Positions 22,401 to 30,933 are shown, counted from the first letter of the stretch. The stretch is DNA of 64,000 nucleotides from an uncultured Prevotella sp. (GCA_947164965.1 CAMUYR010000005.1:62001-126000); one strand, 5' to 3'. Made by a program: numbers and translations. Notes: generated from the sequence alone by a model not told the origin.

Positions 22401-23533
22401 AGGTTCCAAGGGAGATAGGCGACGTGGAGCTTATCGCCCAGGATGCCCTTTATGAGCGTATCACCGATACAGACGCTCATGTCTTTACGGGTCAGCAGAA
22501 GCAGGCCTTTACAGCCTATCAGCAGTCCTTTGGTACTGATTTCGACAAGAGTCTATACCTCTCTGAGCGTCTGATGAAAGGGATTCAGGACCGTCTGGCT
22601 GCTGCCGAGGTTCCTGAGAGCCGTGTCAACGATGCCCAGCATGAGTTGGCAGAGTTTTTCCGTGGTGTGGAGCGTGATGTACCTCAGAAGACAGAGGCTG
22701 ATTTTGTGAAGCTTGCCATGCCATATCTCAATGACAGATATGAGTCAGTCTTGATTCCTGCCTCTGTTCCCGTCCACGAGAACCCTTCCGGCAAGTTTGC
22801 CCATCAGATCATCCAGACGCAGGGTTATACCCCGCAGAGTCTGGGTGTTCTCTTCAATGTCAAGTATTTGACCATGCAGGTGCTCTATGACCACCATCAC
22901 ACGATGGAGTCTGGCCATGAGTACCATACTGTCCTGGGGCTGTCTTTCGACCAGCTTACCCCCAAGGAGGTCAACAGTCTCTTTGACTCCCTCCAGGGTG
23001 ACCTTGAAGAGAAGGGCAAGCTGCTTGCTGCCGGTATCACCGAGAGTGAGGATGACAACGAGGAAGTCCTCTTCGATGTTGCTTTCGACCTTCCCCATGA
23101 TGATGAGCAGCAGGAATTGGCAGATAAGCACCAGGTTGAGACTGTCGATGAAGAGAACAATATCTCTTCCTTCAACGACTATGACGATGCCGTTTATTTT
23201 GCAGCCGAGAATCTGGCAGCCCTACAGCAACGTCCTGCCTACGGACAGGACTTACGCGATAAGGACTGTGTTGTCAGTATTGTCATTGAACGTATGAAGG
23301 ATTCCTCAGCCCGTGCCTTCACTCCTGAGCAGGCTCAGACTGTCAGGGATTATGTCGCCCAGAGCAATGACGTCAAGCAGCGTATGGCAGATGTCAATGA
23401 CCTGTACTATTCTGCCGCATCCTCTTCTGAGACGAAGAATATTCCTGACTCATGGAAGGATGATGTCAGGAAGGAGCTGGACGATCTGGCCCTTGGCATT
23501 TTCCGTGACGAGTCACGCGGTATGCACCGTTAA
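19475..23533 (+). CDS. Polyvalent protein with N-terminal hydrophobic segment and zincin module
   Basis: FGIGGTLLLAGALTLVSPLLGALVAATPLAYL; VPIHEYTHVWAEALRQRNPQEW homologous to the second zincin module of the giant protein; ends RGMHR*. Confidence 0.8.
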   Translation: MMATIKQGSQPSVSKSNARRRWLMPFGIGGTLLLAGALTLVSPLLGALVAATPLAYLTANKVLLPAWRSVKQQAASLLRPGRSKVPSGDYGNLKVNDGGKTGNGMVDALVDKLRHNGLQVSTDWNAAKDILQQLPEKYEALKRDDAKVYGFVYRGTVFLNPKETGPDVPIHEYTHVWAEALRQRNPQEWQRIVELMKRETAIWNEVVKTYPHLENDDQIADEVLATYSGRHGAQRLAEYCQEGEKPQQVFKNLLAALERFWKDVSLFFKRDVHYNTASDLADRVLSDFLTGINPNKYIDENTVTLNDSVPLASQGSHITNNSNTTMNQRLETLLSTVLPDNGRIELPRPFALDQRPSVGVYDMNARYILRTDDGFRFSDGDYTLPLSRLMDHQVGDLCDVLEEYRQNDTLKASDKENARVDAAVLGIRQLVAEHGRMLDTDVFLQNPVNIGHGMQVVGVSVALSNTRDDAVILKHKERNALHYSDYRYYDGDLQHGTKVVNTLSSRQLAAVSQELLAMAQRHTLVPVNKGYYHNGSQMFAAVDGAYPDRMMTGKLRANPIVSGFSSDSKCMLLTMKDEAVYRGVTDQEQAAFNRAAYQVAQRLINRNCAVKEGDDVVVILDDYSRANLDREEEPLKNAGGDALKSLEVIAKAIDGDAAVIRESDHVVKVRFSDGNAANRFAGDYFQRSQVARSAVSHLALLGGWSDTEKEFVKAYLVEHGGVDKPTREAAAERLFNTSGVDALDVADTRKDSVRNELQGMAQSIPVVTYYFAEAKDKFNEIMAGQQSTEVADYFPLHIGACGIFEETTGDGQRAFVAFDNSNGDNWTEDFKTMKGAELYVGGVLSVDDIRQLERQQFRTFDKPLLIDTIILSKDDVSGSLVKKLPFDEQGELEVKMAFYDGYAEELRQRDGVELSDGDRLKLTYPTIAAVAASQKMQDAIEDFTDRQWRGSTLGEKVYDIALKYGNAGKLYERVTEVPREIGDVELIAQDALYERITDTDAHVFTGQQKQAFTAYQQSFGTDFDKSLYLSERLMKGIQDRLAAAEVPESRVNDAQHELAEFFRGVERDVPQKTEADFVKLAMPYLNDRYESVLIPASVPVHENPSGKFAHQIIQTQGYTPQSLGVLFNVKYLTMQVLYDHHHTMESGHEYHTVLGLSFDQLTPKEVNSLFDSLQGDLEEKGKLLAAGITESEDDNEEVLFDVAFDLPHDDEQQELADKHQVETVDEENNISSFNDYDDAVYFAAENLAALQQRPAYGQDLRDKDCVVSIVIERMKDSSARAFTPEQAQTVRDYVAQSNDVKQRMADVNDLYYSAASSSETKNIPDSWKDDVRKELDDLALGIFRDESRGMHR

Positions 23534-23584
23534 ATGTATATTTCATGGATTCACGAATTTATTCACAATTTAAATAGTTTAATT

Positions 23585-24913
23585 ATGGGACGTTGGCCTA
23601 AGAGAAATGATTCGGGTGCCGGTTCACAGAACCAGGCTTCCGCGCAGGGTCAGACAGGCCGCTGGCATGGCCAGGCAGGCGGTGGCACTGCTGAGGAAAA
23701 GGCTTTTGACCTTTTCGCAGAGATGATGATTAACAAGATTGAGAACGCCAAGGGTGACTGGAAGAAGCCCTGGTTCAGTACGGAGATGCCTTGGCCCAAG
23801 GCCTTGTATGGCAAGCAGTATAACGGCATGAATGCCCTGATGCTGACTTTCCTCAGTGAGGCTCGTGGCTATCAGCTTCCTATCTTCGCCACTCACGAGC
23901 GTATTTTCTCCTTGAATTTCGACAAGGATGAGAAAGGTGAGCGTGTTCCCTTGGTTGACAAGGAAAGCGGCGAGAAGCTGCCTTTCGTCCATGTGCTGAA
24001 GGGTGAGCAGTCCTTCCCTGTGTTCCTTTCCCAGACGAATATCGTCCATAAGGATACCAAGGAGAAGATCTCCTATGCCGACTATGTGAAGCTCTCTGCC
24101 GATGAGCAGGAGAATTACAAGGTCTACCATAACAACAAGGTCTATCTGGTCTTCAATGTCGATCAGACCAATTTGAAGGAGGCTCGACCTGAGATGTACC
24201 AGAAGCTTGTTGATGAGAACCTTCCCAAGAAGCCGGAGGTTGCCGAGGGTGAGAAGTTCTCTTTCGAGCCGTTAGACCAGATGGTCGAGGGAAAGCAGCC
24301 TTGGTTGTGTCCCATCGAGACCAATAGCGGTCAGAAGGCCTGCTACAACAGTGGCACCAACAAGATTTCCGTTCCTGAGAAAGCTCTTTTCGAGCAGGGT
24401 GAGGAGTTCTACGGAACCCTTCTGCATGAGATGGCGCACTCTACGGGTCACGAGAGTGTCCTGAACCGTTTGAAGCCAGCCGCTTTCGGTAGTCCTGAGT
24501 ACGCCCGTGAGGAGCTGGTCGCCGAGATGTCCGCTGCCCTCTCCTGTCATCGTTATGGTATTTCCAAGACACCGGACAGCCGTATTGAAGAAAATTCCGC
24601 TCTTTATCTGAAGGACTGGCTTTCTGCCCTGAAGGAGGATCCTAAGTATATCAAGACGGTGCTTAGTGATGTCCGTGCCGCTACAGGCCGTATCAATGTC
24701 ATGGTTGACAATGCCTTAGAGGTCATCAATAAGGAGTCTGCCAAGCTCGACTTGCGTGATGATGATGACAATACCATCCAATATGATGATGATGGCAATG
24801 CCATCAATGTCGATGACGGTCATTATGCCGCCGATAAGAAGCAAGGCGAGGATGAGGGTAACGGCAAGAAGGAGGACTCCCATGAGGAGCACCGTCCCCA
24901 TCGTGGCCGTTAG
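23585..24913 (+). CDS. ArdC-like antirestriction protein (N-terminal ssDNA-binding domain + zincin metallopeptidase)
   Basis: GTAEEKAFDLFAEMMINKIENAKGDWKKPWF...; FYGTLLHEMAHSTGHESVLNR (HExxHxxGH). Confidence 0.85.
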   Translation: MGRWPKRNDSGAGSQNQASAQGQTGRWHGQAGGGTAEEKAFDLFAEMMINKIENAKGDWKKPWFSTEMPWPKALYGKQYNGMNALMLTFLSEARGYQLPIFATHERIFSLNFDKDEKGERVPLVDKESGEKLPFVHVLKGEQSFPVFLSQTNIVHKDTKEKISYADYVKLSADEQENYKVYHNNKVYLVFNVDQTNLKEARPEMYQKLVDENLPKKPEVAEGEKFSFEPLDQMVEGKQPWLCPIETNSGQKACYNSGTNKISVPEKALFEQGEEFYGTLLHEMAHSTGHESVLNRLKPAAFGSPEYAREELVAEMSAALSCHRYGISKTPDSRIEENSALYLKDWLSALKEDPKYIKTVLSDVRAATGRINVMVDNALEVINKESAKLDLRDDDDNTIQYDDDGNAINVDDGHYAADKKQGEDEGNGKKEDSHEEHRPHRGR

Positions 24914-24939
24914 TCCTTTTCATGGCATCATAAAAAAAG

Positions 24940-24971
24940 CCATCCTATCTCTCACAGACGGGATGGTTTTT
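24940..24971 (+). terminator. Rho-independent terminator after the cargo operon
   Basis: CCATCC ... GGATGG stem followed by T-run (ggatggttttt). Confidence 0.7.
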
Positions 24972-25069
24972 CCATTTACTAACTACTAACCATTAATGTA
25001 ATCTAACCATTAAATAATAATAACTGTTTAAGTCTTATGAAAAAGTATATATTAACGTATTATTTTTCC

Positions 25070-25312
25070 TTAGTCCAGGAGTTCGGTGTGCATCTCAATC
25101 TCTTTGTTGAGCTGGTATTCCACGAACTGCTGAGCTGCTTTCTCGTCCTTATTCAGACCTCGTTCGCTACAGAACGATATGAAAGCATCACGGCGCTCTT
25201 CCGAATGGTGGAATACATATGTCAGATGGTCTATCTCCCCTTTGTGGAGCATTTCCTGCAGTGTTTCTTCGCTATGGTAGCCTTCCAAAACCCTCTTTTC
25301 CATACTCTTCAC
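25070..25312 (-). CDS. Small hypothetical protein
   Basis: 80 aa ORF, intact, next to the DUF4099-like gene. Confidence 0.55.
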   Translation of the reverse strand: MKSMEKRVLEGYHSEETLQEMLHKGEIDHLTYVFHHSEERRDAFISFCSERGLNKDEKAAQQFVEYQLNKEIEMHTELLD

Positions 25313-25322
25313 TTATTTAGGG

Positions 25323-26090
25323 TTATACGTGCATCTGTCTCATAGCCTGTCCTGCGGCGTTCTGCTGTCCCTGGCGGCGCATCTCCGCTTGCATCTCAGG
25401 CGTGAAGTCCTTCTCTGCGACATATGTCATGCTGCCGTTGTCGTCGGTTTTCCAGCAGCCGTATATGCCGAAATTGTATTCAGGTAGCTGGTCTGCCTTA
25501 GCCTCGCGCTGCCATGCTATCGCGTCGCCGTCGGCTGCCCTCAGTCCTGTGATGGCCTGCAGGTCAACACCCAGCGAGGTGATGTTGCCGCGTTCGTCAG
25601 CCAGTTGGATGATCTTACCTTTGGTAATGTCATCCGTCTGCTTGCTGCTGATGGAGAAGTCGCGCTCTATCAGTCCGATGTTATGTCTGATGACCCCTAC
25701 GGGTACTGACATGACTTGTGAGATGGTATCATCGTACTGAACGTAGCAGTCGCCCTTGCCTTCTATCTCTGTCACGATAACCTTGCCGCCGAGCAATGCC
25801 CGTTGCTGGTTCTCGCTGAAGGCTGACAAGTCATGGGTTTCCCATTTCGGTGACAGTGCCACGTCTACGGTGCCGTCATCCAGGCGTACCAGTGCAATAC
25901 GAGCTTCTGACATCACTTTTTCGCCGTCCTGGTTGACGGTGACGATAGGCAGTATCGGTGACTCTCTCGAAGACAGCATGCGCGTCAAGACCACCGATGG
26001 AAGGTCATCGATCATTTCCTGAGTCAGTCCGAACTGAGCCAGTTTTGCATAGGGCATCTCGCCCTCTTTGAATCTTTCAAAGCTTATCAT
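25323..26090 (-). CDS. DUF4099/DUF3945-like protein
   Basis: MISFERFKEGEMPYAKLAQFGLTQEMIDDLPSVVLTRMLSSRESPILPI..., typical N-term of DUF4099 proteins of Bacteroidales mobile elements; internal start at 26090 preferred over 26132. Confidence 0.7.
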   Translation of the reverse strand: MISFERFKEGEMPYAKLAQFGLTQEMIDDLPSVVLTRMLSSRESPILPIVTVNQDGEKVMSEARIALVRLDDGTVDVALSPKWETHDLSAFSENQQRALLGGKVIVTEIEGKGDCYVQYDDTISQVMSVPVGVIRHNIGLIERDFSISSKQTDDITKGKIIQLADERGNITSLGVDLQAITGLRAADGDAIAWQREAKADQLPEYNFGIYGCWKTDDNGSMTYVAEKDFTPEMQAEMRRQGQQNAAGQAMRQMHV

Positions 26091-26168
26091 AATACCTTGT
26101 TTTATGTTTATTGTTTTAAATTTCACTGGCAAAGGTCGGCAAAGTTACCGAGAAAGGCAAAATTTGAT

Positions 26169-26202
26169 AAAACTTTGTCTTGATTTAACACATTTACGAT
26201 TT
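26169..26202 (-). promoter_or_regulatory. Copy 1 of repeated upstream element
   Basis: aaaactttgtcttgatttaacacatttacgattt; ~79 bp before the start at 26090; TAACTTTG (-7-like) between element and gene on the minus strand. Confidence 0.7.
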
Positions 26203-26218
26203 CTATCGTCTTAAAAGC

Positions 26219-26230
26219 GTTAAATCAAGA
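26219..26230 (+). promoter_or_regulatory. Divergent core copy GTTAAATCAAGA
   Basis: Same core as the minus-strand element, facing the + gene at 26302, 72 bp upstream. Confidence 0.5.
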
Positions 26231-26301
26231 GGAAAAAACACTGATTTTTTGTGCTCTGAAATAATGGGATTATTTTTGCGGAAATCATAAGAAAAAAGAG
26301 C

Positions 26302-27318
26302 ATGAATTATAGTAGAATTTTATCAGTTTTATGGATGACGGTCTTTTCAATGACCGTTTTCGGGGCACCCGATGGTGATGAGTCGAAGGACAAAGAGTAT
26401 TGGATAAACCGCTATTCCAGCGTGAGCTATCCTGTGAAGAATCTGAATGTCAGTTCCACCTTCGGCATGCGCAAGGATCCTTTCACCAAGAAGCAGGCCA
26501 ACCATAACGGGTTGGACCTGAAGGCAAACTATGAGGATGTCTATTCGATGTTTGACGGTATTGTAGAAAAGGTAGGAAGTGATCCTCGTTCCGGCAATTA
26601 CCTCACGATGCGCTATGGCGCATTTACCGTGAGCTATTGTCACCTCTCGAAGAAATACGTGAACCGTGGTGATACGGTGTGGGCAGGCGATCCTATTGCT
26701 GTCAGCGGCAATACCGGACGTTCTACCGGTCCCCATCTTCACTTGACCGTGAAGAAAGACGGGAAGGTGACCAATCCCCACACCTTATTATTATATATCA
26801 AGAAGGTGAAGCAGGAATGCCTTGCCGCCCTTGGTGGTGAGAAAGATGTGTCGGAGCCATGGAGCTGTAACGACTTTATATCCCGTTATGCTGCCATGGC
26901 CATGGATCACCAGAAGCGGTATGGCATCCCGGCATCAGTTACACTTGCCCAGATGGCCTTGGAGTCGGATTGGGGCCATTCTGAACTGGCCACCAACGGA
27001 AATAACTATTTCGGTATCAAAGCCACCAGGAAATGGGTTGCAGACGGCAAGCCCTACAGCTTGCATGATGATGAGAAGCGTAATGAGAAGTTCTGTAATT
27101 ACGCTACTGTCGAGGAAAGTGTCGAGCATCATTCCAAGCTGCTTACCAGCAAGCGCTACCAGCGTTTCTGCTCTTATCCGTCCACGGACTACCATAACTG
27201 GCTCAGGGGCATCATCAAGGCCGGCTATGCCAGTGCCAACAACTATGTGGCAAGTTGTGAGAAGATTATCAAGAAATATAATCTCCACAAGTATGATATT
27301 ATAGCCAACAGGCTATAA
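26302..27318 (+). CDS. Secreted M23 peptidase + GH73 glucosaminidase
   Basis: Signal-peptide-like N-term; FGMRKDPFTKKQANHNGLDLKA...SGNTGRSTGPHLHLTVKK then YGIPASVTLAQMALESDWGHSELATNGNNYFGIK. Confidence 0.87.
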   Translation: MNYSRILSVLWMTVFSMTVFGAPDGDESKDKEYWINRYSSVSYPVKNLNVSSTFGMRKDPFTKKQANHNGLDLKANYEDVYSMFDGIVEKVGSDPRSGNYLTMRYGAFTVSYCHLSKKYVNRGDTVWAGDPIAVSGNTGRSTGPHLHLTVKKDGKVTNPHTLLLYIKKVKQECLAALGGEKDVSEPWSCNDFISRYAAMAMDHQKRYGIPASVTLAQMALESDWGHSELATNGNNYFGIKATRKWVADGKPYSLHDDEKRNEKFCNYATVEESVEHHSKLLTSKRYQRFCSYPSTDYHNWLRGIIKAGYASANNYVASCEKIIKKYNLHKYDIIANRL

Positions 27319-27345
27319 CGTAGGATTATTATTTATCAGCATGAT

Positions 27346-27867
27346 ATGAATACTATTATGAACAGAGATCAGATTATAAGGGAGAATTTCTGGAACCGTT
27401 TCCTTTACGGTGACGCCATTGAGCGTCAGCGTGGCGAGGTCGCCCGACTGGAGAAGCTTGTCGCTGTGTCGGAAAAGATATTGAAGAGCCTCGCAGACTG
27501 TAAGAGTCTGCTGGGCCTGCTTGCCATCCATAAGGATCTATGGGGCAGCGGTTTTCAGAATGAGAACCTTGGCCCCAATGAGTATGGAATGTTCCGGACG
27601 AAGGATATTGCCACCATGTCGCCTGAAGAGGTTTACCTTGGTAACGTTTTCGGTTTATGGACTTTCACCATTCCAGAATGGGAAGAGAAAGGTCATCAGT
27701 GGTTTGGACATAATTACTTCGGCATCCCTTCTACCACCACCAACTATGAGGTTGTCCTTAACCAGTACAAGTGTCTCTTGAAAAAGAATGTCGAAAGCAT
27801 CACGAGTGATGCCAGAGACTTCCTGTATAACTATTATCAGATAAACCCTAAATCCAGACAGCTATGA
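27346..27867 (+). CDS. Hypothetical protein
   Basis: 173 aa ORF directly downstream of 26302-27318. Confidence 0.55.
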   Translation: MNTIMNRDQIIRENFWNRFLYGDAIERQRGEVARLEKLVAVSEKILKSLADCKSLLGLLAIHKDLWGSGFQNENLGPNEYGMFRTKDIATMSPEEVYLGNVFGLWTFTIPEWEEKGHQWFGHNYFGIPSTTTNYEVVLNQYKCLLKKNVESITSDARDFLYNYYQINPKSRQL

Positions 27868-27965
27868 AGACGGTCTTGATTATTTTCGTTCTACTACTGA
27901 TAGGATTTTTCTCCATCTGCAGTGCCTTTATGGAAAAAGGCGAGTATATCTCAGGGGATATGTAG
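27864..27965 (+). CDS. Short hydrophobic peptide (33 aa), possibly the N-terminus of a frameshifted gene with 27922-28320
   Basis: MKTVLIIFVLLLIGFFSICSAFMEKGEYISGDM*, ATGA overlap with the preceding stop. Confidence 0.4.
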   Translation: MKTVLIIFVLLLIGFFSICSAFMEKGEYISGDM

Positions 27966-28320
27966 TTTTGGTCTTATCGCTTTTGTTTCTATGAATAGAA
28001 ACGGTATCTTAACCACCAGGGAGGAGGTTGCCGCCTCTCATGCCTCAGAGTATCTGTTCCCTACTGAGGATATGACTTTCAAGGGAACACTTGACTCCAG
28101 GAGCTGGGGTAAGAAAAACTGCCTGGTCTGTAACTTCACTGCAGAGAACGGCATGAAGGTTAAGCTGATAGCCTATTTACGCAAAGAGGCTACAGGTAAC
28201 ACCTATAGCCCCAAGAAATGTGCGTTCAATTTCGCCGACGAGTGGGTAGAAGGCCTGTCCTTTGTCTGCACCGTCAGGATGAACGGCAATGGCCGTCATG
28301 TGTGGGTATCAGCGGAATGA
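27922..28320 (+). CDS. Hypothetical protein
   Basis: 132 aa ORF with GTG start; overlaps the preceding short ORF. Confidence 0.5.
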   Translation: MPLWKKASISQGICSFGLIAFVSMNRNGILTTREEVAASHASEYLFPTEDMTFKGTLDSRSWGKKNCLVCNFTAENGMKVKLIAYLRKEATGNTYSPKKCAFNFADEWVEGLSFVCTVRMNGNGRHVWVSAE

Positions 28321-28322
28321 CC

Positions 28323-28928
28323 TTATTTCAGTCCGTTGGCGTTCTTATAGTCCTCCATGTCTGCCTCACTCCGGAAGTTCAGTCCGTTATAATAATATTG
28401 ATTACTTGACGTGCTCGGCGAGAGCATATTGTTAAGGATCCTTGCCACCAGTGCGGCATACAGTAGTTGTTCAGCCTGAAGCTGTGCTTTCTTCTGCTGG
28501 GCCTGTTTCTGTTTGATGGCAGCTTTCTTGCTGTCTTCCTTCGCTTTCCATACATTATATTTTCTGATAAGGTCATCAAGGAATCCCCGGCCTATCCTCA
28601 GTACGGTTGATGAAGTTTCACCTGCTGTCTTCTCTTTCACGAAGAGGTCTATGATGCCTGGCATCTTCGCCTCGTAATTCTCATAGATAAGTGTCGTGAT
28701 ATCCTTTTTGGCCTCTCCTGAAAAGGAAAGGTCAATGTTCGTATGATAGTTCCAGACTTCCAGCGTGATACTGTTCTCTCTAATCTCCAGTCCACAATAC
28801 TCTACCGACGGTGTCAGTTTAGAGATATCATACTTTCCGTATTTTGTCGGCGCCTGGGCATGACAGTTGGCAAATGCCAGAACTAATGCTATCGCCATCA
28901 GATAGCGTTTATAAGGTTTTCTGTTCAT
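28323..28928 (-). CDS. Secreted hypothetical protein
   Basis: Signal peptide YLMAIALVLAFANCHAQ; coiled Q/K-rich segment. Confidence 0.65.
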   Translation of the reverse strand: MNRKPYKRYLMAIALVLAFANCHAQAPTKYGKYDISKLTPSVEYCGLEIRENSITLEVWNYHTNIDLSFSGEAKKDITTLIYENYEAKMPGIIDLFVKEKTAGETSSTVLRIGRGFLDDLIRKYNVWKAKEDSKKAAIKQKQAQQKKAQLQAEQLLYAALVARILNNMLSPSTSSNQYYYNGLNFRSEADMEDYKNANGLK

Positions 28929-29024
28929 ATTCTGCTTTAATTTTATTGTTATTATTACAAAAATTTAGATTACAACCAATTATTTTGTGCAAATGTACGT
29001 ATTTATTTTGATAACATCAAATTA

Positions 29025-29435
29025 TTAAGGGAATATTGTTGTTCTTTTAATCTTTTTTCTTTTATCTATCGGCTGGTTCATCATCAGCAACATGGTCTGA
29101 GAGTCCAACGTTTGCTGATAAGAAGGATCTTCTATTTCCGAATTTACTAATGAATTTTCTATTCGTGTTCTCATATCTCTATAATATTCTTCACCATCCT
29201 CAATACTCTGAGGAATGTCCTCGATTATTTCAGGAACTTCAATTTCTTCCATCTCTTCCTGAATTATATCAATTTCACAATCATTGACAACGACTGGTTT
29301 AAACCCAAACGCCTTTTCTTCTGAATATTCATCCACAAAAAGTGTGCCTCTTTGATACGATCCAACTATCAAAACAGTATAATAGGTGGCAAATATTACC
29401 ACCAATATAATTAAATAAATAGTATATGTTGTCAT
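29025..29435 (-). CDS. Small membrane-anchored acidic protein
   Basis: N-terminal TM TTYTIYLIILVVIFATYYTVLIV. Confidence 0.5.
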   Translation of the reverse strand: MTTYTIYLIILVVIFATYYTVLIVGSYQRGTLFVDEYSEEKAFGFKPVVVNDCEIDIIQEEMEEIEVPEIIEDIPQSIEDGEEYYRDMRTRIENSLVNSEIEDPSYQQTLDSQTMLLMMNQPIDKRKKIKRTTIFP

Positions 29436-29441
29436 AAGCTG

Positions 29442-29720
29442 TTATTTTGAATTGATACTATCTATAGGTTCTGAATAGACCTTTATTGCCCCTTTGGTAA
29501 AAATATCCCCGAAAAAGTTTCCGGCATTACCCAACCAGACCTTAATATCCTCGAAACCGTCCTTGTTACTATCAATACACTCTTTTTCTGGTATATCCTT
29601 TTTTAAGTTTTTGCTTTTATTTTCGCAAAAGTTAATAAGGAAATACCCCATCACCGCCAGATAAAGAAAAAGCAGTGCCGGGAAAATAAATTTCGGCTGT
29701 TTAAAATTTATCTTTTTCAT
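29442..29720 (-). CDS. Small single-TM hypothetical protein
   Basis: FIFPALLFLYLAVMGYFLINF. Confidence 0.5.
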   Translation of the reverse strand: MKKINFKQPKFIFPALLFLYLAVMGYFLINFCENKSKNLKKDIPEKECIDSNKDGFEDIKVWLGNAGNFFGDIFTKGAIKVYSEPIDSINSK

Positions 29721-30760
29721 ATATCTTCTTTTACAAATTGTCTTTCTATTTCTGCTATCATATCCTCAACATCTATATATACCCTATTGTAATTATCATA
29801 TAATATTCTATTTTTTATTTCTTCGGACTCAAATATATAGGGTTTTATATCCAATGCTTCTGTGATCGTTTTGTAATTTTGCCGACTAAATTCTTTATCT
29901 GTTATATATTTCCATATTTTACCTCCTGGAATTTTTCCTGCTATAAATAACGTCATCAACTCAAACAAGTATTGATGTTCCTCTTTACATGCTATAAGTA
30001 GGTAGTCTCTATTATACTGTGACGATATATCGAAGTCGTCTCCGTCTTTATGTAGCAACCAGAATGTTTCCTTGGTATATAATCTACTTACTGTTGTTCT
30101 GAGCGGCATCATAAAAAGTTCTAACAAGTCGAAACTTTTCCATCGCCAAGAGGAGATAAGCATCGATATAAGAGAAAAGCATTCAGGATCCGTTTCCAGT
30201 ACCTGAAATATCGAGTTATAGTCCTTGTTGAGGAATGACAGCACGTGTGGCATGTCCGAGTATTTGCCCAGCCAGTAGGCAGGCTCTTCAGGAATGGTAT
30301 GTTCCTTGTCGGCGTATACTCGTCCTGACAGTTTCGCGTGGTCAGTATATTTGTCAGTATAATATTCAGGAAACAGTTCCGTACCGTCAGCTCTATAAGG
30401 CATGCGTTTATAATTAATTATAAACCATATAGCCGTTCCAAGTAGGTTTTTGGAAGCTTCATTATAGGACATAAAGTAAGTAGATTGTTTATCCATCATA
30501 TTAATATATGCAAATCTCTTTAGTAATCTATCGGCAAATGCCAATGCATCCTGTAGAGTGGGAATATATTTTAGTTGAATTGGATTAAAACGCATAGAGT
30601 GACTTACATCAGCAAAATTTAATACCCTCATATATTGCCAATCTCTACTTGTTAAAAGAGACAATGTGGGGATTTCTGAAGGATGTTTTAGTTCCTCCAG
30701 TTTTCCTTCCCCTTTAGATTGATAAAGGGAAATGATATAATCTTTTGTAGAAACAATCAT
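29717..30760 (-). CDS. Degenerate VirD4/TraG paralogue lacking the TM region and Walker A
   Basis: Shares YKRMPYRADGTELFP...HAKLSGR.YADKEHTIPEEPAYWLGKYSDMPHVLSFLNKDYN.IFQVLETDPEC and the C-term YNRV..DVE.MIAEIE.QFV with 30934-33285, but has no GTPGSGKT. Confidence 0.75.
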   Translation of the reverse strand: MIVSTKDYIISLYQSKGEGKLEELKHPSEIPTLSLLTSRDWQYMRVLNFADVSHSMRFNPIQLKYIPTLQDALAFADRLLKRFAYINMMDKQSTYFMSYNEASKNLLGTAIWFIINYKRMPYRADGTELFPEYYTDKYTDHAKLSGRVYADKEHTIPEEPAYWLGKYSDMPHVLSFLNKDYNSIFQVLETDPECFSLISMLISSWRWKSFDLLELFMMPLRTTVSRLYTKETFWLLHKDGDDFDISSQYNRDYLLIACKEEHQYLFELMTLFIAGKIPGGKIWKYITDKEFSRQNYKTITEALDIKPYIFESEEIKNRILYDNYNRVYIDVEDMIAEIERQFVKEDI

Positions 30761-30772
30761 TTTTACGTGTTA

Positions 30773-30931
30773 TTATTTTCTTCTTAACCATCTGCAAAAC
30801 TGATGCAGCCCTACCCATGTGCCCAGCTCCAACAGAGCCAGCAACAGGAAGCATACAATAAATGCTACAGGATATATGAGCCATGCCAGATGTTCCGTTA
30901 TAATGACCGGATATGTTATCAGTTTATCCAT
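30773..30931 (-). CDS. Small membrane protein (52 aa)
   Basis: MDKLITYPVIITEHLAWLIYPVAFIVCFLLLALLELGTWVGLHQFCRWLRRK*, tightly packed after the coupling protein; not in the supplied ORF track. Confidence 0.5.
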   Translation of the reverse strand: MDKLITYPVIITEHLAWLIYPVAFIVCFLLLALLELGTWVGLHQFCRWLRRK

Positions 30932-30933
30932 TG

